From the NCBI GenBank assembly GCA_021780315.1, contig JAJXYY010000041.1:62001-126000 (forward strand): 64,000 nucleotides of DNA, written 5' to 3'. A program made the translations under genes and the position numbers. The stretch comes from Acidobacteriota bacterium (lineage in GTDB: Bacteria; Acidobacteriota; Terriglobia; Terriglobales; Acidobacteriaceae). The notes beneath the pieces were generated by a model, which saw nothing but the letters and a program-made list of their open reading frames with translations, was not told where the DNA came from and ran no database searches. Position 1 is the first letter of the stretch. Each line of letters starts with the position of its first letter. Below are positions 53,072-64,000 of this stretch, piece after piece.

Positions 53072-54583
53072 TTACTCTGAGGTGAAGGTAGACGCCGGAA
53101 GTCCAGTGCTGTTGTAGAGATTGGCTTGGGTGGCGTTTGGCCAAGCGTAGCGGACGTAACGAGGTTCGGTGACGCTCGGACTGGAGACGCTGACTGAGTC
53201 GTTATCGATGACGGCGTTAGCGGATATGAAGTGGCGGTCTTCCCCTGCGACTTCGAAGCCACTTAGGGCGCTTCCTTTACTGTTGAGTCCCTTGGCATGA
53301 TCGAACCAGACGCGAAGGCAATTTCCGTCGCGTGTGGTCTGCCGGTAAAGGGGGCCGGAGTATTCGCCGGGCTCTCCGTAGACGGTCGATTCGGCGGCAA
53401 GTGCTAGACGGTCAGCAACGGTCTGCTTGTCAGCTGGGTGGATGTTGTTGGGATTTCCGACATCAATGGAGACGGCCATGGCAGTGTTAGCTACAGAGAG
53501 GGTGCGGCGCTGTGCATCGCGGATGACACCCCAGTCATCGGTGGGTGCATTGAAGCTGGAGATCTGTACAAAAAGGAATGGGAAGTCGCCCTGTTGCCAC
53601 TGATGTCGCCAGTCTGCAATCAGTTGAGGAAATAGTTTGGCGTAGAGCGCTGCGCGATCGGGGGCACTGTTGGATTCACCCTGATACCAGAGAACACCTT
53701 TGATGGAGTATGGGGTGGTGGGTGCGATCATGCCGTTGAAGAGGCCTGCGGGTTGCCAAGATGCTGGATCAGGATGCCAGGGGTGCGCAGGTTTGGGTCG
53801 ATGGGCTGCGAGGGCTTCGGCGTCCTGCTTCTTTTCCGCGGTCTGGATGGCAGCGATGCGGTTCTGATCCTTGGCGAAGCGGGCACGACTGGCAAAGAGG
53901 GGCATCAACGAACTGTCGTTAGCGATGCCTTCCAGACTGATCCACGACTCGATTGGTGTTCCACCCCATGTGGCGTCGATCAAGCCTATGGGAACGTGCT
54001 CGTGGGCACTTATCTGGCGTCCGAAGAAGTAGGCGACAGCAGAGAAGTTGGCGGCGGTTTGTGGAGTGCATGTGGTCCAGGTCGAGGTGATTTCGTTTAG
54101 CGGCGTCTCCGAGCTTTTATGGTCAACCTGCAGGAGTCTTACCTGAGGCAAGTTGGCAGCGACTATCTCCTGATCGGAGTTTTTGATGAACATCTGAGGG
54201 GAGAACCCCTTGAGCGGCATCGCCATGTTGGACTGTCCGGAGGCGAACCAGACATCGCCGACGAGGAGATCGCTGCGTGTGACAGTTGAACTGCCCTCGA
54301 TGGTGAGGGTGTAGGGCCCGCCTGCAGGCTCTGGCATGAGCCAGAGCGTCCACTCACCAGCGGCGTTGGCGTGGGCTGTGACGGACTGCTGGTGAAAGTG
54401 GGCGGTGATAGTTTCGTTGGGGTCTGCCCAGCCCCAGATGTGTATAGGAGTCTGACGCTGCAGGACGGCATGGTCGCTGAGTATTGCTGGGAGAGCGATC
54501 TTGGCTGTGGCTGTTCGGGGCAGTGCCACAGCAGCGAGTAGCAGGGCAACGATGGTTGAGCAGCGAGCGGTGTTTAGCAGCAT
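53072..54583 (-). CDS. sialate O-acetylesterase-family protein
   Basis: A 503-residue secreted SGNH esterase: signal peptide ending TATA, FASGQSNMAMPLKG (block I Ser), ATWGGTPIESW, GVLWYQGESN and the late DVGNPNNIHPADKQ with the catalytic His. Removes acetyl groups from sialic acids or other acetylated glycans. Confidence 0.92.
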   Translation of the reverse strand: MLLNTARCSTIVALLLAAVALPRTATAKIALPAILSDHAVLQRQTPIHIWGWADPNETITAHFHQQSVTAHANAAGEWTLWLMPEPAGGPYTLTIEGSSTVTRSDLLVGDVWFASGQSNMAMPLKGFSPQMFIKNSDQEIVAANLPQVRLLQVDHKSSETPLNEITSTWTTCTPQTAANFSAVAYFFGRQISAHEHVPIGLIDATWGGTPIESWISLEGIANDSSLMPLFASRARFAKDQNRIAAIQTAEKKQDAEALAAHRPKPAHPWHPDPASWQPAGLFNGMIAPTTPYSIKGVLWYQGESNSAPDRAALYAKLFPQLIADWRHQWQQGDFPFLFVQISSFNAPTDDWGVIRDAQRRTLSVANTAMAVSIDVGNPNNIHPADKQTVADRLALAAESTVYGEPGEYSGPLYRQTTRDGNCLRVWFDHAKGLNSKGSALSGFEVAGEDRHFISANAVIDNDSVSVSSPSVTEPRYVRYAWPNATQANLYNSTGLPASTFTSE

Positions 54584-54652
54584 GAGAAACTCCTGAGTGA
54601 CGAGTACTGGCGCGAGGATGGAAAGTGCAAACGTGCGGCAGACGGCGTTAGC

Positions 54653-56638
54653 TTAGTTGTCGGTGCGCTCACGGGTGTAGGGCTTCATCATCAGGGCGCG
54701 TGCTTCGTTTACTGCCCCCTGGGTGTTGTCGTTGGTCTGGACGGCCAGTCGGTACTCATTGATGGCGCGGTCTCTCTGGCCGGTGACATCGAAGATGCGG
54801 CCTAGCTGGATGTGACTCCAGACTTCGGTCCACTTGGGATCGCCGTCGCCGCGAAGTGCATCGCGGAAGGAGTTGGCTGCGGACTGGTAGTTGCGTTGCT
54901 GGAAGAAGACTTCGCCGATTCGATAGGCTGCGAGCGAGCTGTTCTTGTTGGAGTCGAGGGCCTTTTGGTATTCGACGAGCGCGGCAGTTAGGTCGCCCTG
55001 GGCGACTTGCTGCTGGCCGCGCAGGACGGCGACGCGGACAGCGAGATCTGGGGTACTTTTGAGGACCCAGTTCTGGGGGTCGATGCTGATGCGCCGGGGG
55101 CGTCCGAAGGTTTCGACAGAGAATGCAGATTCGGTGCCGGAGACATCGACGCGGCGGATCTCGGTTTTGCCGTCGGTCTCGATGCGGAGCTCAACTGGCA
55201 TGCGAAAGAGATCGAGGTCCTGATCGATGGTGCCGATCGTGCGGAAGCCCTTGTTATCTCCCAGGCGATAGACGGTGTATTTGTTGGTGAAGGTAGGGGC
55301 ACCGGTTCCGTCGAGCCACTGGGCAAAGAATGGGCTGAGCTGGAGCTGGGATTGGGCTTCGGCGACTGTCTCTACGTTGGCGCTGCGGACGGATTTATCC
55401 GTGTATTGGGAGAGCAGGCCACGGAGGAATTTGATGAATAAGTCGTCGCCCATCTCCCAGCGGAGCATGTGGAAGACCATGGCACCTTTTTCTAGAGTCA
55501 TGGATTGAAACTGTGGCGAGAACGGGTCGAGTCGACCGAGGGTGGTCAGTGGTTCTGTGTCGTAGGCAAGAGCTCCGGCAGCGATGTCGGTAATGGCGGA
55601 TTGGAAGGCAGTTTTTCCGGCGGAATCTTCGAGAAACATGAGTTCGGCGTAGCGGGACATGCCGTTGGTGATCCAGGCGTCGTTGAGGGTGGCAGGGGAG
55701 ATCTCGCTGCCCCACCACTGGTGGGCGAGGGTGTTGGAGAGCAGGCGTTGGCTGTTGTGGTCGACTATGCGGTTGCCGGCGATGGCGGCTATCTCCGGCG
55801 CCCAGGCGGCGGAGACGGCGTCTTCAGGGAGCTCGACGATATTGATGCGTCCAGATTCGGGCTGACCAAACGTGTTGGACATGAACTCGAACTCACGGGC
55901 GGCCTGGCGGACGAAGTCGAGGGCGCCGGCTTTGCGCTTATCCGTGACGTAGATCCGTATGTTGTTGACGCCGGGGGCAGTGATGGGGTCGAGGAACTTT
56001 CCGGCGATGATGGTGCCGGGGAAGCCGGGCTTAGTCCAGTTGAAGGAGTACTCAGTGCGATTGCTGGGAAGGCTCTTGGGAGAACTGGAGCTGCCGCTCC
56101 CGATAACTCGCTCATCGGAGGGGACGCGAATGTGCATTTCGGCGGTAAAGCGGTTGGTGAAGAGGCCGGTCATTGGGAACCAGCGTCCCGCGTAGAGCAG
56201 GATGGAGATCGGGTCGGCTATTGCGGCGAGTTTAATACCTTCGACGGGGCTGGTGTCGGAGCCGGTGAGGGCGCCGGAGTATTCGAAGGTGTAGGTGGTG
56301 GTGGTGCCCTTCGGGAGGGGAGTGGGTAGGGTGATGCGGACGGTTGAGTTGTTGGTGAGCCGTTCAGACTCGAGGGGTTTTCCAGCGGCGTCGGTGAGTT
56401 TGGTGAGTTGGAGCCCGTTGTTGAGCTCGAAGGTGGCGGAGGTGAGGTCTTCGAGGGCGGTAAAGGTGACGGCTGCGGAGGCGGAGAGACGATTGACTGC
56501 GGGGTCCAGGTCCGCACTGATGACGTAGCCTTTTACCTGCAACTGGGGTCTGACGGGTGCGGCGAAGGCGGCACTGGTCAGGATGAGAACGATGAGGGTC
56601 GCGGCAGAGGCGCGGAGTTTCCGGTAACGAGAGTGCAT
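54653..56638 (-). CDS. catalytically degenerate M1-peptidase-like protein with TPR tail
   Basis: A 661-residue exported protein with a signal peptide, an M1-type N-terminal beta domain, a gluzincin-like domain, and a C-terminal TPR region (about residues 540-645). The zinc motif HEXXH-X18-E is replaced: LSNTLAHQWWG has Asn and Thr in place of the first His and Glu, and WITNGMSRY has Asn in place of the third ligand. The fold context (LAHQWWG, Trp, Gly) is kept, so this is a pseudo-peptidase, perhaps a scaffold or binding protein. Confidence 0.85.
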   Translation of the reverse strand: MHSRYRKLRASAATLIVLILTSAAFAAPVRPQLQVKGYVISADLDPAVNRLSASAAVTFTALEDLTSATFELNNGLQLTKLTDAAGKPLESERLTNNSTVRITLPTPLPKGTTTTYTFEYSGALTGSDTSPVEGIKLAAIADPISILLYAGRWFPMTGLFTNRFTAEMHIRVPSDERVIGSGSSSSPKSLPSNRTEYSFNWTKPGFPGTIIAGKFLDPITAPGVNNIRIYVTDKRKAGALDFVRQAAREFEFMSNTFGQPESGRINIVELPEDAVSAAWAPEIAAIAGNRIVDHNSQRLLSNTLAHQWWGSEISPATLNDAWITNGMSRYAELMFLEDSAGKTAFQSAITDIAAGALAYDTEPLTTLGRLDPFSPQFQSMTLEKGAMVFHMLRWEMGDDLFIKFLRGLLSQYTDKSVRSANVETVAEAQSQLQLSPFFAQWLDGTGAPTFTNKYTVYRLGDNKGFRTIGTIDQDLDLFRMPVELRIETDGKTEIRRVDVSGTESAFSVETFGRPRRISIDPQNWVLKSTPDLAVRVAVLRGQQQVAQGDLTAALVEYQKALDSNKNSSLAAYRIGEVFFQQRNYQSAANSFRDALRGDGDPKWTEVWSHIQLGRIFDVTGQRDRAINEYRLAVQTNDNTQGAVNEARALMMKPYTRERTDN

Positions 56639-56689
56639 TCTGGCAAGGAACCTCAGGGTAAATGGTACAGCCGTCAGCTGATTGACCTA

Positions 56690-57958
56690 TTAGACGCTAG
56701 GTGACGGGTTTCGGCCACTTTGTTCTAGTGGGGCGGGTAGGAGTTGTTCGACGGTATCGCAAACACGGTGTATTGACGTTGAGCCTGCTGGGGAGTTGAG
56801 ACGGCGGCGTATGTCGGCGAGTTCGGTGAGGGCGCGATCGCGGGTGGGGCCGGGGGTAAGCAGGGGGGTGATGGTGGAGAGGATGTTGACGGCGGTGAAC
56901 TGCTGCTGGAGGAGTTCGGGGACGATGCGGTGTCCAGCGATGAGGTTGACCATGGCGATTGGCAGGTTGCCGTGCTGGTCTATTGCTGGGCTGAGGGGGG
57001 CTGGTTGGGTGAGGTCGATGACCTCTGCGGGGTAGTGGACGAGGTGTTTGGCGACGCGGTAGGTGAGGTTGGAGACGCGGTAGACGACCAGGAAGGGGTT
57101 GCCGATGAGCGCAGCCTGAACGGTAGCGGTGCCGCTGGCTACGACACTGGCGCGGGCGTGGAGGAGGGCCTGGCGGGCGTCGGAGACGAGGGTGATACGG
57201 GGGCTGGAGTTTGGTTGGGGGAGGAAGCTCTCGACGAAGGCGGAGTCGAGGGTGGAGGCGATGGGGAGGAGGAACTCGCAGGGTTGCTGGCGGTGGATGA
57301 GGCTGGCGGCGGCGACCATCTCGGGGAGGTTGAGGCGGACCTCCTTGGAGCGGCTGCCGGGGAGCAGGGCGATCCAGGGGAGTGTGGGGTCGAGGTGGTA
57401 GCGGGCGGCGTAGTCGTCGCGGGAGATGGTGGGGAGGGGAAGTTCGGCGAGGGGGTGGCCGACGAAGTCGGCGGGGACGTTGCGGGCGCGGTAGAAGTCC
57501 TGCTCGAATGGGAAGATGACTAGCATGCGGTCGACGCGCTGCTGGACCCAGCGAAGGCGTCCTCGCTTCCACGCCCAGAGCTGGGGGCTGACGAAGTAGA
57601 CGACGGGGATGGCGTGCTGCTTGAGTTCGCGGGCAAGGCGTAGGTTGACGTCGGGGAAGTCGATGAGGACGGCGACGTCGGGCTTTTGCTCGCGGATGGC
57701 ACGGATGAGTTTGCGGTACTGGCCGTAGATGTAGGGAGCGTGGCGGAGGACTTCCGTGATGCCCATGTGGGCGACGTCTTCAGCCCGGACGATTCTTTGC
57801 TGTCCGGCGGACTCCATCTCGGAGCCTCCAAGGCCGAAGAAGGTGGCGTTGGGGTGGCGCCGGGTGAACTCGTAGATGATCTGGGCGCCGTAGTGGTCTC
57901 CGGATGCTTCGCCGGCGGAGATGAAGATGCGTTGCGAGGTGTGGCTTGTGGTGCTCAT
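56690..57958 (-). CDS. lpxB: lipid-A-disaccharide synthase
   Basis: A 422-residue GT19 enzyme from the ATG at 57958. FISAGEASGDHYGAQII at the N-terminus, FGLGGSEMESAG, VLIDFPDVNLRLA, LLPGSRSKEV and ASGTATVQAALIGNPFLVVY are all LpxB hallmarks. It condenses UDP-2,3-diacylglucosamine with lipid X, which shows a lipid A-bearing outer membrane. Confidence 0.96.
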   Translation of the reverse strand: MSTTSHTSQRIFISAGEASGDHYGAQIIYEFTRRHPNATFFGLGGSEMESAGQQRIVRAEDVAHMGITEVLRHAPYIYGQYRKLIRAIREQKPDVAVLIDFPDVNLRLARELKQHAIPVVYFVSPQLWAWKRGRLRWVQQRVDRMLVIFPFEQDFYRARNVPADFVGHPLAELPLPTISRDDYAARYHLDPTLPWIALLPGSRSKEVRLNLPEMVAAASLIHRQQPCEFLLPIASTLDSAFVESFLPQPNSSPRITLVSDARQALLHARASVVASGTATVQAALIGNPFLVVYRVSNLTYRVAKHLVHYPAEVIDLTQPAPLSPAIDQHGNLPIAMVNLIAGHRIVPELLQQQFTAVNILSTITPLLTPGPTRDRALTELADIRRRLNSPAGSTSIHRVCDTVEQLLPAPLEQSGRNPSPSV

Positions 57959-58415
57959 AGTGTGGTACCCCCCCCTCCCCGTCAAAAGTGCGCAAAGTCT
58001 TCAAACCAAAGGATATCAGTCCGGACCTGGAATGTCAGAGCGGTGTTGAGGAGATATTTCTGAGCTGCTTACACTGGCAGTGAGGCGCTGCGGCGGAACC
58101 TGATGTGTCAAGCGGGGTGGTGCCGGGTGGTCGAATTCGAGAGCTGGGATCGGGGGGAATGGGGGTATTGTGAATCATGCGGAGGGATTAATAAGAGGGA
58201 ATTGGCCAGTGGGTGTGGATCCTGATTGATGCCGCCTGTGATTTGCGTGGTGATGGTCCAGGTCGTTTTGAGGTTGATCAGGGGTTCGGGTGGAGTAACG
58301 AGTTGAGGGCGAGCAAGTGTTTCGTTGGTCGGGCTCCAGAGATTACTGGTGGTTGGGGTGGTTTCAGATGTTTGTGGGTTGAGACCGAAGTAGTGAAAAG
58401 GGTGTGGAGTTGCTT
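57959..58415. other. divergent intergenic region, no gene recognised
   Basis: About 460 bases between lpxB and the diguanylate cyclase gene. It should carry both promoters. A 68-codon plus-strand frame ending inside the next gene has no protein-like features. Confidence 0.5.
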
Positions 58416-59843
58416 ATGAAAGAGATGTGGCCAGCGTCGCAGCGTCAACGGGTAGTTTTGTCGTTTGTGCTGTTCGGGCTGGCGGGATTACTGGTGCTGT
58501 TTTATCCTGCGGGTCAAGGGGTGGGGAACGGGGTGCAGGGCTGGCTGACGCGGTGGTGGGGTGCGGATTCGTGGGTGGGTCTGTGGGTGAACGTGCTTGC
58601 CTTGCTGGTGGTGGCGGGGTGTTTGTTGCTGCTTGCGAAGTTAGTTCGTTCGGCGCGGGATAATCAACCGTATGTATTTATGAGTTATGTGCTGTTTCTG
58701 TTCCTGGTGTTTTTTGCGCTGGAGCGATTGGTGGGGTATGCCTTTGCGCGTATGGGAGTGGATGGGCTGGGACAGAGCTTGCTGCTGCAATGGTTGAGCG
58801 CCGTAATCGTAACTGCGGTGGTTGCGATGATTCTGCCTCATCTGCGCAGTTTGATTGAGGGCCAAGCGATTGCGCTCAAAGAGCACGACAAATTTCTGGC
58901 TGCGGCGGAGTCGAGTCTGGATGATTTCTATATTTTCGATGGGATTCCCGATGCTTCGGGAGCGATTGTTGACTTTCGGTTTTCCTATTTGAATCCGAAT
59001 GCGGAGCGTCGGCTGAATCTGAAACGGGCGGAGTTGGAGGGTAAGGTGCTGACGGAGGTGCGGCCGTTCATGGTTCAGTCGGGATTGATTGAGAACTACC
59101 GGGAGGTGGTTCGGACGGGGCAGCCGTTTATTGCCGAGGTGTTTCTGGATGACGACCGGATCAAGGCGACCTGGATCAACGTGCAGGTGGTGAAGCTGGG
59201 AGATGGAATCGCGATTACGAGTCGCGATGTGACCGAGCGGAAGCGCTTGACGGACCATGTGAGCTACCTGGCGCATCACGATCAGCTGACAGGACTGCCA
59301 AACCGGACGCTGCTGTACGACCGGTTGCGGCAGGCGATACTGCGGGCGCAGCGACATCAGCAGAAGATTGCGGTGTTCATGTTGGATATCGACAACTTCA
59401 AGCAGATTAATGACACGCTGGGCCATGCGGAGGGGGATGCACTGTTGATGGCGGTAGGCGCGAGGTTGAAGTCGTCGATACGCGACACGGATACGATTGC
59501 TCGGATGGGTGGGGATGAGTTTGTGATTGTGATGACGGACTTCAAGAGCATGGACGACGTGATGCGTTGTGGGAGGCAGATTGTAGGAAGAGCGGCCCAG
59601 CCGATTCAGTTGGGTGAGCGAGAGATCACAGTAACGGTAAGCGTTGGCCTGTGTCTTTATCCCGAGTGCGGTGATGATGTTGAGGAGTTGCTGCGGAAGG
59701 CGGATGCTGCAATGTATGTGGTGAAGGGCACCAGTCGTAATGGGCTGTACCTGTACAACGAGGGCATGGTGGGGCGGAGTTTGAGCGAGATTCAGGAAGA
59801 TGAACGTAACGACGGACTGGGTAGAGCAACAGAGATGCACTGA
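58416..59843 (+). CDS. membrane diguanylate cyclase (PAS-GGDEF)
   Basis: A 475-residue protein from the ATG at 58416 (GGAG six bases before). Four membrane segments (about residues 10-145), a PAS-like domain (about 165-285), then a GGDEF domain with intact GGDEF at 365-369 and the inhibitory I-site RDTD five residues before it. It makes cyclic di-GMP in response to an unknown signal. Confidence 0.94.
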   Translation: MKEMWPASQRQRVVLSFVLFGLAGLLVLFYPAGQGVGNGVQGWLTRWWGADSWVGLWVNVLALLVVAGCLLLLAKLVRSARDNQPYVFMSYVLFLFLVFFALERLVGYAFARMGVDGLGQSLLLQWLSAVIVTAVVAMILPHLRSLIEGQAIALKEHDKFLAAAESSLDDFYIFDGIPDASGAIVDFRFSYLNPNAERRLNLKRAELEGKVLTEVRPFMVQSGLIENYREVVRTGQPFIAEVFLDDDRIKATWINVQVVKLGDGIAITSRDVTERKRLTDHVSYLAHHDQLTGLPNRTLLYDRLRQAILRAQRHQQKIAVFMLDIDNFKQINDTLGHAEGDALLMAVGARLKSSIRDTDTIARMGGDEFVIVMTDFKSMDDVMRCGRQIVGRAAQPIQLGEREITVTVSVGLCLYPECGDDVEELLRKADAAMYVVKGTSRNGLYLYNEGMVGRSLSEIQEDERNDGLGRATEMH

Positions 59844-59888
59844 GGTGCGAGTGTGGATTTGGGCAGAGCGCGATGACTGGCGGCGTTG

Positions 59889-61922
<2,034 letters not shown>

Positions 61923-61987
61923 GCGGTTATCCCTATCTTAGATGGCTGGCGGGCGTGCAGGATGCGGGGGAGATGCAATTTAGTGGG

Positions 61988-62764
61988 TTAGTTGGAGGCG
62001 GAGACGGCTGCGAGGATCGGGCCTTGTCCGGCGGCTTGGGCGAAGACGACGATGCGTTGGGGGGCGGAGGTGGTGTCGGCTGGCAGCGGGAGGTGAACGG
62101 GGATGGACGCGGCGATGAGGTCGCGAAGGTTGCCGATGCGTTGGAGGGAGCGGACGACTCCGGCGTGGCGGAGGGTGCGGCCACCGTTTTCTCCGTTGCG
62201 GACGATGGTGGTGTCGAGTGGGTCGACGAGGGCGGCGTAGAGGTCTGCGTTTGCGTTGGCGAGGGCTTGGTCGGCAGCGGCTGCCGGGAGTGAGACGGTG
62301 GCGGACACGGTGTGGTTGATGGTGACGGGTGGAGTGAGAACGAGGGGGATTTTGGGCTGGCGGGCGGCGAGGGTGACGGCGTGGGTGGCGCGGGAGGAGT
62401 CGTTGCCGACGAACTCGGTGGCGCCGTCGACGATCATCTGGGGAGTGTAGTCGCTGTCGAGGTGGAAGCGGACGCGGTACTGGTTTTGGCGCTGGGTGAA
62501 CTGGTGGGAAGAGAAGCGGTCGTGCCAGCCGAGTTGATCCCAGTAGTCGACGTGTTCGCCGAGGATGATGATGTCGGCGGAGGGGATGGGCTGGTGGCCG
62601 AGGCGGAGAAGGAGTGCGTCGGCGGGAGGGCAACTGGAGCATCCCTCGGAGGTGAATAGCTCAACGAGGACAGGAGTGCGGGAGGTGGTTTGGGCGGGCA
62701 GGGCAAGCGGGGTGAAGCTGAGAGTGGCGATCAGGGTTAAGGGGAGTTTGATACGACGCGGCAT
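61988..62764 (-). CDS. DUF1223-family secreted thioredoxin-fold protein
   Basis: A 258-residue protein with a signal peptide and the DUF1223 signature VELFTSEGCSSCPPADALL (CX2C), HVDYWDQLGWHDRFSS and RQNQYRV, and TPQMIVDG. The family has a thioredoxin-like fold; its function is not known. It lies 65 bases downstream of nothing obvious and is transcribed with the ABC gene's strand. Confidence 0.88.
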   Translation of the reverse strand: MPRRIKLPLTLIATLSFTPLALPAQTTSRTPVLVELFTSEGCSSCPPADALLLRLGHQPIPSADIIILGEHVDYWDQLGWHDRFSSHQFTQRQNQYRVRFHLDSDYTPQMIVDGATEFVGNDSSRATHAVTLAARQPKIPLVLTPPVTINHTVSATVSLPAAAADQALANANADLYAALVDPLDTTIVRNGENGGRTLRHAGVVRSLQRIGNLRDLIAASIPVHLPLPADTTSAPQRIVVFAQAAGQGPILAAVSASN

Positions 62765-62873
62765 GATGGGCGACCTCGCTGCGTTAGATGGAGGGTGCAG
62801 GCGAGAGTTACAGGGTTGCGGTAGAAGCAGGCGGCAGGCATGAAAGAATTGAGTTGTGAGGAGTTTGCTGGGG

Positions 62874-64000
62874 ATGAGTACGCCGTTGGGGATCTACATC
62901 TCGGTGCCGTTCTGCAAGGCGAAGTGTACGTTTTGTAACTTTGCTTCGGGGGTGTTCGCTGCGGACCGGATGCAGAGCTATGTGGAGCGGGTGGTGGCGG
63001 AGATTGGCGCGGTTCGAGGGGTGGCGGAGCGGCTGGGCGCGGAGATTCCGGGGGAGGTGGACAGCATTTATTTTGGCGGGGGGACGCCTAGCTTGCTGGG
63101 GCCGGAGCAGTTTCGGGAGATATTTGCGCGGCTGCGGGGAGAGTTTGCGGTGGCGGTAGGAGCGGAGGTTACGCTGGAGTGCGCTCCGGGACAGTTGGGG
63201 GAAGCGACCCTGGAGGAGCTGTTGCGGCAGGGGATGAACCGGATGAGCTTTGGGGTGCAGTCGTTTGTGGATCGCGAGTCGGCTGCGGTGGGGCGGCTGC
63301 ATACGGAGCAGATGTGCCAGGAGGAGTTGGCTCGGGTGCGGGCGGCGGGAGTGGAGGCGGTGAATCTGGATTTGATTGTGGGACTGCCACACCAGACGGA
63401 GGCGAGTTGGAGGTACTCGCTGGATGCGGCGGTGGCGAGTGGGGTTCCGCATGTGAGTGTTTACATGCTGGAGGTGGATGAGGATTCGCGGCTGGGCAAA
63501 GAGATGCTGGCACAGGGTTCGCGGTACAGTGCGGGGGAGGTGCCGAGTGAGGACGATGCTGCGGCGTGGTATCAGGTGGGTTGCGAGGTGTTGGGAGCGG
63601 GTGGGCTGAAACAGTATGAGATCTCGAATTTTGCGCGCGAGGGTAGTGCTTCGCGGCACAACATGAAGTACTGGCGGCGGCAGCCGTATATAGGCTTCGG
63701 GTTGGATGCGCATTCGATGCTGCGGACGTCGGAGGGGGCGTTACGGTTTGCGAATACGAGCGAACTGGATGCGTATCTGGCTGAGTCTGAGGCGAGCGGA
63801 TTGGAGATGTTTCGTGCCAAGACCGGTGAGCCTGAGGTGGAGGTGATCGGTCGGGAGGCTGCGTTTGAAGAGGCGCTGTTTCTGGGGTTGCGGATGAACG
63901 ACGGAGTGGACCTGGGGGAGTTGCGGCGGGAGTTTGGTGACGTGCTGGTGCGCGGGGCGATGGCGGCCGTGCAGGAGACGCGTTCCGCAGGTCTGCTGGC
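62874..64000 (+). CDS. hemW: heme chaperone HemW (HemN-like radical SAM), 3' end cut by window
   Basis: The first 375 residues of HemW: IYISVPFCKAKCTFCNFASG with the CX3CX2C cluster motif, YFGGGTPSLLGP, GVQSFVD, VNLDLIVGLPHQT and the HemN_C region beginning near FEEALFLGLRMNDG. The ATG at 62874 has GAGGAG ten bases before it. The fourth Cys of true HemN is absent (CNF), which favours HemW. The gene runs off the right edge. Confidence 0.93.
   Translation, partial: MSTPLGIYISVPFCKAKCTFCNFASGVFAADRMQSYVERVVAEIGAVRGVAERLGAEIPGEVDSIYFGGGTPSLLGPEQFREIFARLRGEFAVAVGAEVTLECAPGQLGEATLEELLRQGMNRMSFGVQSFVDRESAAVGRLHTEQMCQEELARVRAAGVEAVNLDLIVGLPHQTEASWRYSLDAAVASGVPHVSVYMLEVDEDSRLGKEMLAQGSRYSAGEVPSEDDAAAWYQVGCEVLGAGGLKQYEISNFAREGSASRHNMKYWRRQPYIGFGLDAHSMLRTSEGALRFANTSELDAYLAESEASGLEMFRAKTGEPEVEVIGREAAFEEALFLGLRMNDGVDLGELRREFGDVLVRGAMAAVQETRSAGLL

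Noticed and set aside
58641-59840. 399-codon open frame on the minus strand
   Set aside because: Antisense to the diguanylate cyclase, which has intact GGDEF and I-site motifs.
62808-63713. 301-codon open frame on the minus strand
   Set aside because: Antisense to hemW; composition rich in His, Arg and Pro with no domain, typical of a shadow in GC-rich DNA.

Overview
The window looks like an Acidobacteriota chromosome (class Terriglobia, Acidobacteriaceae-like). Pointers are a 1,224-residue Oar-type TonB receptor with an N-terminal carboxypeptidase-regulatory domain, a membrane-anchored winged-helix regulator of a type common in that group, Gram-negative lipid A synthesis (LpxB) and a high-GC right arm. 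The assignment is from gene content only.

Left part (1-27.8 kb): the right-hand portion of an integrative and conjugative element (ICE). It holds a trb/VirB-type conjugation operon (minus strand, running off the left edge), two nucleotidyltransferase toxin-antitoxin-like pairs (one with an internally deleted toxin), an imuA fragment, and a compact five-gene operon (AhpD-like, redoxin/DsbD-like, DUF427-like, Tes-like radical SAM, ArsM-like methyltransferase). It then carries an ECF sigma/anti-sigma pair, a bufferin-type copper-peptide operon (bufA-like precursor, DUF692/MNIO, DUF2063, DoxX) extended by an MFS transporter and a FAD disulfide reductase, a complete merR/merTPA mercury operon, an IS110 relic, and an XRE-cupin regulator divergent from a SulP transporter. 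The element ends at a 45-bp duplicate of the 3' half of an initiator tRNA(fMet), 27729-27773. A frameshifted tyrosine-recombinase C-terminus lies just outside it, which suggests an older element used the same site.

Middle part (28-41.6 kb): an apparent sulfated-glycan locus (beta-helix lipoprotein, TonB receptor, divergent regulator, Asl1-like glycoside hydrolase, sulfatase), then a second, diverged bufferin operon. Four sites sharing GTAACCT-N14-CATC precede the ECF sigma gene, a DUF6789 membrane protein and both bufferin operons, so one ECF regulon probably controls all of them, inside and outside the ICE.

Right part (41.7-64 kb): a universal stress protein; a radical SAM protein with an unusual CX8CX2C cysteine spacing, divergent from an O-methyltransferase; an ebo cluster (eboC, eboD, a small protein, eboB, eboE, eboF); a FucP-type sugar transporter; a sialate O-acetylesterase; an M1-peptidase-like protein lacking its zinc ligands; lpxB; a diguanylate cyclase; an ABC exporter; a DUF1223 protein; and the start of hemW, cut by the right edge.

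No rRNA gene, intact tRNA or CRISPR array was seen.
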